Part shown: in pieces, positions 23,126 to 33,544 of the stretch | How positions within the stretch are numbered: the stretch's first letter is position 1 | Layout of the letters: each line of letters begins with the position of its first letter | Source: Rugalucina vietnamica | Lineage: Eukaryota; Mollusca; Bivalvia; Lucinida; Lucinidae | Length of the DNA stretch: 64,000 nucleotides | Direction of reading: 5' to 3' | Assembly (NCBI GenBank): GCA_964017185.1 | Contig: OZ024871.1 | Location: forward strand, 62,299,226 to 62,363,225 | Made by a program: the position numbers and the translations under genes | The notes under the pieces: model-generated | The model's input: the letters and a program-made list of their open reading frames with translations, nothing else | What the model was told of the DNA's origin: nothing | Database searches by the model: none

Positions 23126-25879
23126 AAAGATAAAATGACATCCACGTTTGGACTTCCGGTGACGTCACATATACGTTGGTTACCCCATCCTATAGATGCT
23201 TCACATAAAATTTGGCTTTGATCAGAAGAGAAGATGTTTGAATATTATGGATATACATGTATACTGCCCCGGGGTGGGGACATATGAGCTCCTGGGGACC
23301 ATTTTTTTCAGAATCATTAATATTCAGTCCTACTTCGCATTTCCTGCAAGACATTCACTTTAAATGACATTTTAAAAGTTTTCCCCATTCAAATGCATTG
23401 GCGACCTATGTTGACCTTGCCATAAAATAGGTCAAGGTCATTGCAGGGTCATGATTTATGTATACATTGTAGTACTTGAGCCAGCAATACTTCATGCCAA
23501 GTTTCGTTGAAATCAGTCCACCGGTTCCAGAGGAGAAGATTTTTGAAGGGTTTTCACCATATATGGGCATGGTGGCCATCTTGGTCATGTGACCTGAATT
23601 ATTTATATATGCATTGATTCCCCCTTCCTATAGATGCTTCATATAAAATTTGGATCTGATTGGCCATGCAGTTTCAGAGAAGAAAGAAGAAGATTTTTGA
23701 ATATTATGGTAATATACATGTATATTGCCCCGGGGTAGGGGCATATGAGCCCCTGGGGTCATTTTTTTTTCAGAGTCATTAATATTCAGTCCTGTATACT
23801 GCGCATTTCCTGCAAGTTTTTCCCTTTAAATGACATTTTAACAGTTTTCCCCCATACAAATGTGTAGGCGACCTATGCTGACCTTGCCGTAAAATAGGTC
23901 AAGGTCATCACAGGGTCATGATCTATATATACATTGTAGTACTTGAGTCATTAATGATTCATGCCAAGTTTCGTTGAAATCGGCCCACCAGTTCAGGAGA
24001 AGAAGATTTTTGAAGGGTTTTTATCATGTATGGGTGTTCATGTGACCTGGATTATTTATATACACATTGGTTATACTTGGATTTTTTTCAATGTGCAGGG
24101 CAGGGTTTAGCTAAGCCCAGCCTTGGGTGATTTCATTGTTGAGATAGGGTCCCTGAGCTGACAATGTATAATTGAGGTAAAGATGACTATGCTTGTTGTC
24201 TTTGTGCTATACCTGTGTTTCACCTGAATGATTTCAAAATATGTGAAGTGTATGGTAGACACACAAAAACATAAACATTTTGTTTTCTATAATCCGCGCA
24301 CTGTTGATTGTCATGTCAATAGGTCACACATTTCATTAACAGCGTCGAAATAGGTAAACATGTTATAAATAGCAATCCGGAAAGTGTACGCCTTTTCCGG
24401 AGAATCAAGAGTTTTCCCTTTTATGCTAAATACATTTAAGACACCATTATAAGTTAACACTTCAGTCATAGTCGTGATAGTACGACCGTGGATCAATATT
24501 AAAGTGTTATTGGTTATATTTTGGTAGGCGTTCGAATCCCATTTTTGACTTTTTTTTTTTTTTTTTTTAGATTTTTTCCCTCTTATTAGTACACTATTGC
24601 CTGTATTTATTTTATAATATTTTATGTCCCGCAAAACTCTCCAGATTCTACGCCTATTGACCCCTGTCATGAGCTGTGTCCCCACTCAGTCTTCAAGGAT
24701 ATGGACATGCCGCTTTTTCTCTCTTCTTTCCTACAAGACTCGTATATATTCTTTGCTGGTATGTTTAAATGTTCTTTCGCCCTGTGTTCCACTTCGCAGA
24801 ATGATGTGAATAACATTGGATACTGGATAGGCCGATTTGGAAAGCAAAATGAGTGTTTTACTAAAATAAATTACACATGTAAAACGTACATGTACATGTA
24901 ATGCACCAGTCATATATATCCACGGCCCCTAAAGGACCGGGTTAACTTTTCAATTTTAAAACCCCGCTAAAAGCCCGGCATTGCGGGGTCATATTTGTAA
25001 TCATGAAGTCCATGCTAATAGCCACGGGCCCCTTAGGCTGACAATACTACGGCAAATCTCCGGTACTGCCGGGACTCGTCCAATGTTTAATTCCGGCACT
25101 TCAGTCCCACTTTGTCCCCGCTATACCGGGGATGCGAATGACTGGTCCATAATACAAGTGCCACGTACATATATATGCACACATCCTTGTTAATACAGAA
25201 ACTGAATAACTATTTTAATTAACTACATGTATAATTGCTTAAACTACTTATGTATAAATTATATATTAAAATCGAAGTTATACTTTTGTGAGAGAATACA
25301 AATAAAATTCAGAAGATAAAAAATAAATAAATGGTTTCGAACCTCAGCCCCCATCCTCATACCTGTACAATATGTTGTAATGCACGACGGACTCGTAACC
25401 ACACGGCTTTAGTGTTTAACTGGGAATCAATGTAGAAAACGCACATGATTTAATACGTATGTTTACCTCACGAGGGCCTCATGGAAGATTAGCTATTGCA
25501 CATGCTCTCATTTATATATGTACATGGATATATGCTAAATGTAGAAACCCTCTTTAAATAAAGTCTTTACTTACTTATAACGGACTTCCCGAAAATCTCT
25601 GGTACTACGCGTCTAATTTCGTCAGCTCACCTGCACGCCCGTTTTCGAGGATTAGTTGATATTTAAAAGTACAAAAACATGACATGTTTACAAAATTGGA
25701 TTATAAAATATAACCATACTGCTTCACTCAAATATTTCTATCAAGTTAGCCAATGCCTCTATTTTTGTAAACAACTCTTTGCTTTACTGATGGTACATGA
25801 CCGCAGTAGAAGGTCAATAAAGTACCATTCGAAAAAATAAAGCCATTCGGAGAACCAGCAGATTTGACTTATTTTTCCT

Positions 25880-26175
25880 ACAAGGTCAGCTCAGTCAAAT
25901 TAGCAGCAAATTTGCTGCATCAAAAACGGTCAAGTTTGCAGCAAGTTTACTGCAGCAAAATCGGTCATGTTACATGTAGCAGCAATTTTGCTACAGCAAA
26001 AGCAGTCAAGTTAACGGCAATTTTGCTTGCAGCGTTAGAATTAAATTTGCAGCAGCAAAATACAGTCAAGTTAGCGGAAATTTTGCTGCAGCGAAATTGA
26101 TCAAGTAAGCAGGTATTTTGCTACAGCGAAAAACAGTCAAGTAAGCAGCAATTTCGCTTGCAGCGAACATTTTTG
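25880..26175 (+). repeat. Degenerate GCAGCAA/TTGCTGC minisatellite
   Basis: About seven irregular ~45-bp units contain GCAGCAA, TTTGCTGCAGCAAAA and GTCAAGTTAGC-like blocks. The open frame at 25864-26100 is only the translated repeat. An inverted fragment occurs at 26780-26880. Confidence 0.65.
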
Positions 26176-26779
26176 TCGCAGAATGTTTTGGCTTTAATCT
26201 AGGTGATAACGCATAAGAAAATGATGATTTTTGCCACAATCACATCTTTTCGACGTCACCTACGAAAAAAGTTCGATGTAAGTGGAAATGTTTATCACCA
26301 TTTTTTTATTATTTTAGTCTTCTTAAAAATTTTTCTTTTTCGTCTGGCTGTGGTCGCTATGTAGAAAACGATGATGAATGCTGCAACATAACTTTTCTAG
26401 ACCTTATATTACCAACTTTATGGAAAATGTTGCTGATTTTTTACATTTTCATCTGGCTGTGAGTGCTATAGGAAACGAATACTTATGCTGCAAACAAGAC
26501 TTTTCTACCCCACCCATAACATAGCTTAAGGACAAAAGTTCCCTGCCAACAGTAAAAGTGTCCATAGACTGGGTAATAGGTGGGATAAAAACACGTCTGT
26601 TTGTGATGACATTCATCATCTTATACATGTAGCGCTCATAGACAGACTTAAACGAAAACGAGAGACCGAATTGTGCCGTAGCTCACCTTAGTGATTTGCT
26701 GATCAGAGTAAGCTTCAAGATAGACGATGATACTCTGGAGCCTTGTCTGTATGAACAATAGACAATTTGTGGCAAAAAG

Positions 26780-26802
26780 TTTCGCTGCAGCTAACTTGAC
26801 CG

Positions 26803-26834
<32 letters not shown>

Positions 26835-26880
26835 CTGCTGCTGCTGCTGCAACAGATTCGCTGCTAACTTTACTGAACTG
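26780..26880 (-). repeat. Inverted fragment of the GCAGCAA minisatellite, T28 and (GCT)n
   Basis: TTCGCTGCAGCTAACTTGAC is followed by 28 T (26803-26830), (GCT)6-7 (26831-26850) and TTCGCTGCTAACTTTACTG. This is the reverse complement of the 25.9-kb unit interrupted by two simple repeats. Confidence 0.65.
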
Positions 26881-27649
26881 TCAGTAGCACTTTACAGATC
26901 CGTACTGTAGTTATTGCACTTTTTCTGCCGCCTTCATTAGTAAATTAGTAATTTAAAGTAAGTTTAATTGTATCAGAATTAAAGTTTTAAACTTGAAACG
27001 AAAAACAGAGAGTCATACAACAAGAATGTTTACCAGGCATTTACTGAGGGAATTTTCAATATGGTCATACATAAATACAGTCATGTAGTACAGAATATTT
27101 TTTCTATGACAGTATGTGTTTATCCATCATTTTAGTGCATGAGGTTTAGTTTTGACACTGATTGGTTCAACAATAACAAGTGGATCAAAGTAACAGTCCA
27201 AGTGAGAACTACCTATTTTTATATGTAATGGTCAACTTTGTCATTGTCAATCAAAAATTGACAGGCTCCGCCCTGCACATTGAAAAAAGTCAGACTATAC
27301 CCTTTCCTATAGATGCTTCATATAAAATTTGGCTTTGATTGGCCAAGCGGTTTCAGAGGAGAAGATCTCTTTGAAATTGTGGACGGACGCCCGACGGACG
27401 CCGGGGCATGGCCATCCTATAAGCTCACCTTGTAAAAGGTGAGCTAAAAAAAGCACCTTTAGGTAAGTTTTCAAAGGAATAATTGTGTCTTTTTGCATCC
27501 TTCTGTTATTCTCACTGTTACTTAAGGAGAAAAATAAGGCTTTTACATAGCGACAGTTCCATCTCCCTATACAGCACTATCTGTAGGGATCAGGCAAAAA
27601 AAAACAACACCTACCCCATGTGATCAAGAGTGTAAATAAAACAAGTAGC

Positions 27650-30117
27650 CCAGGGGCAACGATCGCTCACCTGAGAGCCAACAAGTACAGTCACTGGACA
27701 AAGTAGTTGGCATTTTTAACATATATGGGTATGATGGCCATCTTGGTCATGTGACCTTGAAACCCTACTTACATCAGCAGATGAGCTCTTGTCTGGATTG
27801 TGTATCCTCTTTTCTGCCATTTTGGTTCACTTGAAAAAATCATCTAACAAGGTCAGGGTCCTATAATGACCCCCGGGGTTGGGCCATATTTGACTCCAGG
27901 GGCAAGATTGGCAGGATTTATGTAGAGCTCCACATGACAATGTTGTATATCAAATATACAAGCTTTGTGTCATGCTGTTGCAGAGAAGATTTTTTCACAT
28001 ATTTCCCTTATAAGTCTATGGTAGATGATAACATGCCTGGGGCATGGCCTGTATGGACCCCAGGGGCACCGTAGGCAGGATTTATAAAGAGGAACACTAT
28101 ACATTGCTACAAATAAAATATGAAAGCTCTGGGCCTTGTGGTTTCGGAGAAGAAGATTTTTTTTATGCTTTTCCCATGACGCCCCCGGGGCGGGGCCCGT
28201 GTGGACCACAGGGGCACGGTTGGCAGGATGTATAAAGAGGATCACTATATATTGCTACAAACAAAATGTGAAATCTCTGGGCCTTGTGGTTTCGGAGAAG
28301 AATTTTTTTTATGTTTTACCCATGACCCCCCCGGGGCGGGGCCCGTATGGACCCCAGGGGCACGGTTGGCAGGATTTATAAAGATGACCACTATACATTG
28401 CTACTGACAAAATATGAAAGCTCTGGGCCTTGTGGTTTTGGAGAAGAAGATTTTTTTATGTTTTTCCCATGACACCCCTGGGGCGGGGCCTGTATGGACC
28501 CCAGGGGCACGGTAGGCAGGATTTATAAAGAGGACCATTATACCTTGCTACACAAAAAATATGAAAGCCTTGTGGTTTTGGAGAAGAAGATTTTTTATGT
28601 TTTTCCCATTGTAAGTCTATGGGAGCTAATGACCCCCGGGCGGGGCCATTTTTGACCCCAGGGGCATGATTGGCAGGATTTATATAGAGGACCACTAAAC
28701 ATTGCTACATACAAAATATGAAAGCTTTGGGCCTTGTGGTTTTGGAGAAGAAGATTTTTTTATGTTTTTCCCATGACACCCCTGGGGCGGGGCCTGTATG
28801 GACCCCAGGGGCACGGTAGGCAGGATTTATAAAGAGGACCATTATACCTTGCTACACACAAAATATAAAAGCTCTGGGCCTTGTGGTTTCGGAGAAGAAG
28901 ATTTTTTATGCTTTCCCCATTGTAAGTCTTTAGGAGCTAATGACCCCCGGGGCAGGGCCATTTTTGACCCCAAGGGCATGATTGGCAGAATTTATATAGA
29001 GGACCACTAAACATTGCTACATACAAAATATGAAAGCTTTGGGCCTTGTGGTTTTGGAGAAGAAGATTTTTTTTGTTTTTCCCATGACACCCCCGGGACG
29101 GGGCCCGTATGGACCCCAGGGGCACGGTAGGCAGTATTTATAAAGAGGACCATTATACATTGCTACACACAAAATATGAAAGCTCTGGGCCTTGTGGTTT
29201 CGGAGAAGAAGATTTTTTTATGTTTTTCCCATTGTAAGTCTATGGGAGCTAATGACCCCCGGGGAAGGGCCATTTTTGACCCCAGGGGTATGATTGGCAG
29301 AATTTATATAGAGGACCACTAAACATTGCTACACACAAAATATGAAAGCTCTGGGCCTTGTGGTTTCAGAGAAAAAGATTTTTTTTATATTTTCATCATG
29401 ACGTCCCCGGGGCGGGGCCGTGTGGACCACAGGGGCACGGTTGGCAGGATTTAAAAAGAGGAACACTATATATTGCTACAAACAAAATATGAAAGCTCTG
29501 CCAGCTGCTCTGGGCCTTGTGGTTTCGGAGAAGAAGATTTTTTTATGTTTTTCCCATTGTAAGTCTATGGGAGCTAATGACCCCCGGGGCAGGGCCGTTT
29601 TTGACCCCAGGGGCATGATTGGCAGGATTTATATAGAGGACCACTAAACATTGCTACACACAAAATATGAAAGCTCTGGGCCTTGTGGTTTCAGAGAAGA
29701 AGATTTTTTTTATATTTTCATCATGACGCCCCCGGGGCGGGGCCCGTATGGACCCCAGGGGCACGTATGGCAGGATTTATGAAGAGGACCACTAGACATT
29801 GCTACACACAAAATATGAAAGCTCTTGGCCTTGTGGTTTCAGAGAAGAAGATTTTTAAATGTTTTTCCCATTGTAAGTCTATGGGAGCTATCTGTTGCCA
29901 TGGAAACCAGAGTTCTGATCCGACCTGGCCCAAAACCTAATACAACCTTTCCCCTTCCTCAATGATGCTTTAGATAAAATTTGGTCACGATTGGCCTTGT
30001 TGTCTTAGAGATATTGAAGTTTGAAAATGTGGACGGACGCACAGACGGACGGACGGACGCCGGCTCGACTACTATACTATAAGCTCACCTCGTGAGCCTT
30101 CGGCTCAGGTGAGCTAA
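27650..30117 (+). mobile_element. HINE-like element E (2.5 kb, alternating ~150/165-bp monomers)
   Basis: The 5' end is a variant, GGGGCAACGATCGCTCACCT followed by GAG. About 13 monomers alternate between a GCCCGTATGGACCCCAGG type and a GGGCCATTTTTGACCCCAGG type. The tail is (ACGG)n (about 30030-30060) and the hairpin is GAGCCTTCGGCTC. The core is related to that of element C, including the TCTGTTGCCATGGAAACC block near the 3' end (29891-29908). The many overlapping frames are translated monomers. Confidence 0.75.
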
Positions 30118-30286
30118 ATATGTGACATTATGTAGGCATGGGCTTGGGGGCCGCGTAGGCCCCCAGAAGCTCTTGAGTAATTGATGTTATCACCTGTGAT
30201 CTTGGCTTTTCCTGAGGTCACTTACCAATTTTTTTTATCATACAACAAGGTGAAAATAAAAAGTCAATACTGCAGAAAAAAAAAAA

Positions 30287-31972
30287 GTGTGTGACTTTTG
30301 TTGTCGCCAGCTCAGTGACATTGATACTATTGACGGCTCCTGACCTACCCTGACACTATTGACAGCCCCTGACCTACCCTGACACTATTGACAGCCCCAG
30401 ATCTACCCTGACACTATTGATGGCCCCTGACCTACCCTGACTCTATTGACAGCCCCTGATCTACCCTGACACTATTGATGGCCCCTGACCTACCCTGACT
30501 CTATTGACAGCCCCTGATCTACCCTGACACTATTGATGGCCCCTGACCTACCCTGACTCTATTGACAGCCCCTGATCTACCCTGACTCTATTGACAGCCC
30601 CTGATCTACCCTGACACTATTGACAGCCCCTGATCTACCCTGACACTATTGACAGCCCCTGATCTACCCTGACACTATTGACAGCCCCTGATCTACCCTG
30701 ACACTATTGACAGCTCCTGATCTACCCTGACACTATTGACAGCCCCTGATCTACCCTGACACTATTGACAGCCCCTGATCTACCCTGACACTATTGACAG
30801 CCCCTGATCTACCCTGACTCTATTGACAGCTCCTGATCTACCCTGACTCTATTGACAGCCCCTGATCTACCCTGACACTATTGACAGCCCCTGATCTACC
30901 CTGACTCTATTGACAGCCCCTGATCTACCCTGACACTATTGACAGCCCCTGATCTACCCTGACTCTATTGACAGCCCCTGATCTACCCTGACACTATTGA
31001 CAGCCCCTGATCTACCCTGACTCTATTGACAGCCCCTGACCTACCCTGACACTATTGACAGCTCCTGATCTACCCTGACTCTATTGACAGCCCCTGATCT
31101 ACCCTGACACTATTGACAGCCCCTGATCTACCCTGACACTATTGACAGCCCCTGATCTACCCTGACACTATTGACAGCCCCTGACCTACCCTGACACTAT
31201 TGACAGCTCCTGATCTACCCTGACACTATTGACAGCCCCTGACCTACCCTGACACTATTGACAGCTCCTGATCTACCCTGACACTATTGACAGCCCCTGA
31301 TCTACCCTGACTCTATTGACAGCCCCTGATCTACCCTGACACTATTGACAGCCCCTGATCTACCCTGACACTATTGACAGCCCCTGACCTACCCTGACAC
31401 TATTGACAGCTCCTGATCTACCCTGACTCTATTGACAGCCCCTGATCTACCCTGACTCTATTGACAGCCCCTGATCTACCCTGACACTATTGACAGCCCC
31501 TGATCTACCCTGACACTATTGACAGCTCCTGATCTACCCTGACTCTATTGACAGCCCCTGATCTACCCTGACACTATTGACAGCCCCTGACCTACCCTGA
31601 CACTATTGATGGCCCCTGACCTACCCTGACTCTATTGACAGCCCCTGATCTACCCTGACTCTATTGACAGCCCCTGACCTACCCTGACTCTATTGACAGC
31701 CCCTGATCTACCCTGACTCTATTGACAGCCCCTGATCTACCCTGACTCTATTGACAGCCCCTGATCTACCCTGACACTATTGACAGCTCCTGATCTACCC
31801 TGACACTATTGATGGCCCCTGACCTACCCTGACTCTATTGACAGCCCCTAATCTACCCCGACACTATTGACAGCCCCTGACCTACCCTGACTCTATTGAC
31901 AGCCCCTGATCTACCCCGACACTATTGACAGCCCCTGACCTACCCTGACACTATTGACAGCCCCTGACCTAC
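30287..31972 (-). repeat. 29-bp minisatellite of the GRWD1 splice donor (~57 copies)
   Basis: The minus-strand unit is GGGGCTGTCAATAGTGTCAG then GGTAGATCA, that is the last 21 exon bases plus the first 8 intron bases of the adjacent GRWD1 exon. The array begins directly at the real donor (31972). By hand count roughly 15 of ~57 copies keep GTAGGT; most have GTAGAT, an A at donor position +5. The far end (30287-30330) keeps a 64-bp-type unit (GTGTGTGACTTTTG, GTCGCCAGCTCAGTGACA), linking it to the 7.9-16.9-kb array. Confidence 0.92.
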
Positions 31973-32116
31973 CCTGACTCTATTGACAGCCCCTGACTTG
32001 TGCGTGACTAGTGCTGTCTCCAACTCAGGTTTTTCATCTTCGTCTTCACTTTCACTGCTGCTCTCATCTTCTTCATCCTCTTCTTCATCTTCTTCATTCT
32101 TCTCCTCCTTTTTTGC
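31973..32116 (-). CDS. GRWD1: GRWD1 internal exon: acidic Glu/Asp tract
   Basis: This 144-bp exon (48 codons, phase 0 at both ends) lies between an ATTAAAG acceptor (AG at 32118-32117) and an AGG|GTAGGT donor (GT at 31972-31971). It encodes about 28 residues dominated by Glu, Asp and Ser, then KPELETALVTHKSGAVNRVR. In the GRWD1 family the acidic region is followed by a KPQLELAMVPHYGGINRVR-like stretch, so both composition and order match. Acidic tracts of this kind bind histones and basic ribosomal proteins in the family. A CTAAT branch-point-like sequence lies upstream of the acceptor. The last ~21 nt of the exon plus the first 8 intron bases form the unit of the adjoining 29-bp minisatellite. 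The last ~55 nt plus ~9 intron bases form the unit of the distant 64-bp minisatellite. Reading through the donor meets a TAG after ten codons. Confidence 0.9.
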
Positions 32117-32948
32117 CTTTAATGGAATAACAACAAAACTTATTAGTCTCTCAATCAGGAGCAGTCAGACTTTTATTACATTTTGACATATCCTCAAACT
32201 TAATATTACAAAAAATGACTTGTTGAGTGATTCTACAAATTAAAAGAGCTCCATCAGACTGCTCCTTCAACATCGTGTAGTTTAGTAACTTTGTGTTACT
32301 GATCGTTCCAAGTCGATACTTCTGCTGTGGTTCTTTTTGTTTTATGTCTTGGTGTTTAAAAAATTTTTGTGCTGTTGGCGCCTTATGTATGTTATCATAT
32401 TTTTAGTTAAGTTAAGGTAACTCAGAGTGGCCACCTATTGGGAAAATAGCTGCTCATTCGGCTTACGATATGTTTCATGGTATAAGTAGCTGATTGTTAG
32501 TTTGGTTTTTTCCCACCTCGGTTTTTGGAGTGGGAATCTTTTTCTGATTGCACTTTTTCCTGATCTTTGCCTACTTGTACCTTTTTAGTATAGTGATTCC
32601 CCTAAGCACTTTTACTATGGTGCCTCGACATGCCCTTTTCCTGATTCTGCATACTGTACGTGCCCAACAATTTTATAAAAGGTTAGTCAAAATCAGACAA
32701 AATATGAGAAGGTTACAAGATTTTTGTGGCCAGTCAAAGTGCTTCGTATCCTCATATATGCCGTATGTTAATCAACATTTTAAAAACAATTCTTGCATGT
32801 TCTTCCTTAATTAAAAATAAAGGATGGGATGGGATTTTTGTTATTTAAAAAAATCATATTGATTGGATGTGAAACATCTTTTGAAATGAACCAGTCGGGG
32901 AACTTTCCGATTGTACCTCATAAAAGAAACGGCAATGCATGTATTAAC
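32117..32948 (-). other. GRWD1: GRWD1 intron between the GAPCLSFD and acidic exons (832 bp)
   Basis: The intron starts at donor GTTAAT and ends at acceptor ATTAAAG. Most of its length (about 32300-32582) is a dispersed repeat that also occurs inverted at 57361-57640. Open frames at 32548-33089 on the plus strand are antisense to the exon or repeat and are not genes. Confidence 0.8.
32300..32582 (+). repeat. Dispersed ~280-bp repeat (copy 1)
   Basis: The sequence matches the reverse complement of 57361-57640 along its length, including CCACCTCGGTTTTTGGAGTG, GATCTTTGCCTACTTGTAC and TTGGCGCCTTATGTATG. A weaker third copy may start near 58250 (CTGTTGTGGTTC). It lies within a GRWD1 intron. The class is unknown. 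Confidence 0.75.
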
Positions 32949-33115
32949 CTTTGGTTTTGTAGTTCTGTGAAGGTTGGCCATTTTCATTACAATGACATGG
33001 TTAGTTTTGCCCCTCTCAGCTTGTGTGCCAGCAACTATGTAGCATGTGAGTGGAAACTGCTCCCTGTTGGGTCCAAGGTTGTCTGGTAGAACATCAAAAC
33101 TCAGACAAGGAGCAC
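32949..33115 (-). CDS. GRWD1: GRWD1 internal exon: GAPCLSFD / histone-binding N-terminal region
   Basis: This 167-bp exon follows a TTTGTCAG acceptor (AG at 33117-33116) and ends at CCAAAG before donor GTTAAT (GT at 32948-32947). It enters in phase 1 and leaves in phase 0, fitting the acidic exon next in line. The peptide contains GAPCLSFDVLPDNLGPNREQ, CYIVAGTQAERGKTNHVIVM and KMANLHRTTKPK. These align without gaps to the N-terminal region of GRWD1 (CAF1C/RbAp histone-H4-binding type, ending near the LSFD and AGTQA motifs). A 110-residue open frame covers 32841-33173 here, but its ends are intron sequence on both sides. The preceding exon, expected to end in a YHxAQTG-like motif, was not found in the window. 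Confidence 0.9.
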
Positions 33116-33544
33116 CTGACAAAGTACACATCAATAACAATATCAGACAAAGGTAGACTAATGCACTAGTCATTTGTCACCATGATCCTGCCTCCCTCCC
33201 CCCCCCCCACCCCCCAAAGCATGTGGATACCAATACAAGGACTTTTTATCCAGCAAATACAATGTCTTATGTTTTATGTTAATTGCTCAGGAAATGCTAT
33301 ATTTATAGGGGAAATTACACTATGCTTTTTACATATGTGATCATGCTTTTAATACTCAAACAGAAGATATGCATGCCAGAAATTTTATTCAGTAACAAAC
33401 ACAAGTTTCATATTATTGTTATTTGTTTATACACTTATCAAAACAATTTCCTTATGAGAATTTGTCCATGCCAATTTCGATCTCTATCCTTTTCATCAAG
33501 GCTGCCCCAGTATTGACACAGCCAAGCATTTTAATGCAGATTAT
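33116..33544 (-). other. Presumed GRWD1 upstream intron, nothing recognised
   Basis: The region contains a C-rich run (33199-33222) and otherwise unique AT-rich sequence. The preceding GRWD1 exon was sought on the minus strand and not identified. Confidence 0.4.

Larger units (their letters stand above)
22151..23168. mobile_element. 5'-inverted (twin-primed) LINE fragment inside D
   Basis: The left end has an (AGAAT)n tail (22151-22176) and then a minus-strand 3' UTR and the C-terminal reading frame. At ~22670 the orientation flips and a plus-strand reverse-transcriptase palm segment follows to 23125. Element D resumes at ~23169 with TATACGTTGG, matching the TATACACATTGG of intact copies, so the insertion point is TATA-rich. 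A 22-bp direct duplication (GATAAAATGACATCC...) lies at the right boundary. Confidence 0.75.
24072..27299. mobile_element. 3.2-kb TIR element inside D
   Basis: The terminal inverted repeats are 24072-24101 and 27270-27299, identical at 26 of 30 positions and sharing TTTTTTCAATGTGCAGGGC. Element D sequence stops just before (ACACATTGGT) and resumes just after (CCTTTCCTATAGATGC). The target duplication is unclear, perhaps TA. No transposase is recognised. The interior holds a poly-T run (24550-24568), GCAGCAA-type repeats, and no convincing gene. Confidence 0.7.
17085..27446 (+). mobile_element. HINE-like element D, split by three nested insertions
   Basis: The 5' end (GAGGACCAACTGTCCTGTAA, GCTCACCTGAG) is at 17087-17120. 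The body resumes at 21761-22150 and 23169-24071, and the 3' end (ACGG-rich tail, CTCACCTTGTAAAAGGTGAG) is at 27300-27446. Removing the three insertions leaves about 1.49 kb, the size of complete elements A and G. The 3' hairpin loop is shortened relative to other copies. Confidence 0.8.
853..31972 (-). other. GRWD1: Giant (~31.1 kb) GRWD1 intron filled with minisatellites and nested elements
   Basis: The donor AGG|GTAGGT at 31972 and the acceptor CTCTAG at 853 bound this intron, and the flanking exons join in phase 0. From donor to acceptor it holds a 29-bp array, tandem-core element E, composite element D with three insertions, a 64-bp array, a tRNA-derived sequence, and elements C, B and A. 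No unrelated host exon was recognised inside it. An assembly join is possible in principle, but both exons are on the same strand and in the order and phase required. Confidence 0.8.

Noticed and set aside
24311-24685. 124-residue minus-strand frame
   Set aside because: It includes a Lys run from the poly-T tract and no recognisable motif; likely chance.
30300-31990. Telomere-like or centromeric satellite
   Set aside because: The unit is a 29-bp copy of the adjacent exon end and is confined to the intron.
32548-33089. Plus-strand frames opposite the GRWD1 exon
   Set aside because: They are antisense shadows of the real minus-strand exon and of the dispersed repeat.
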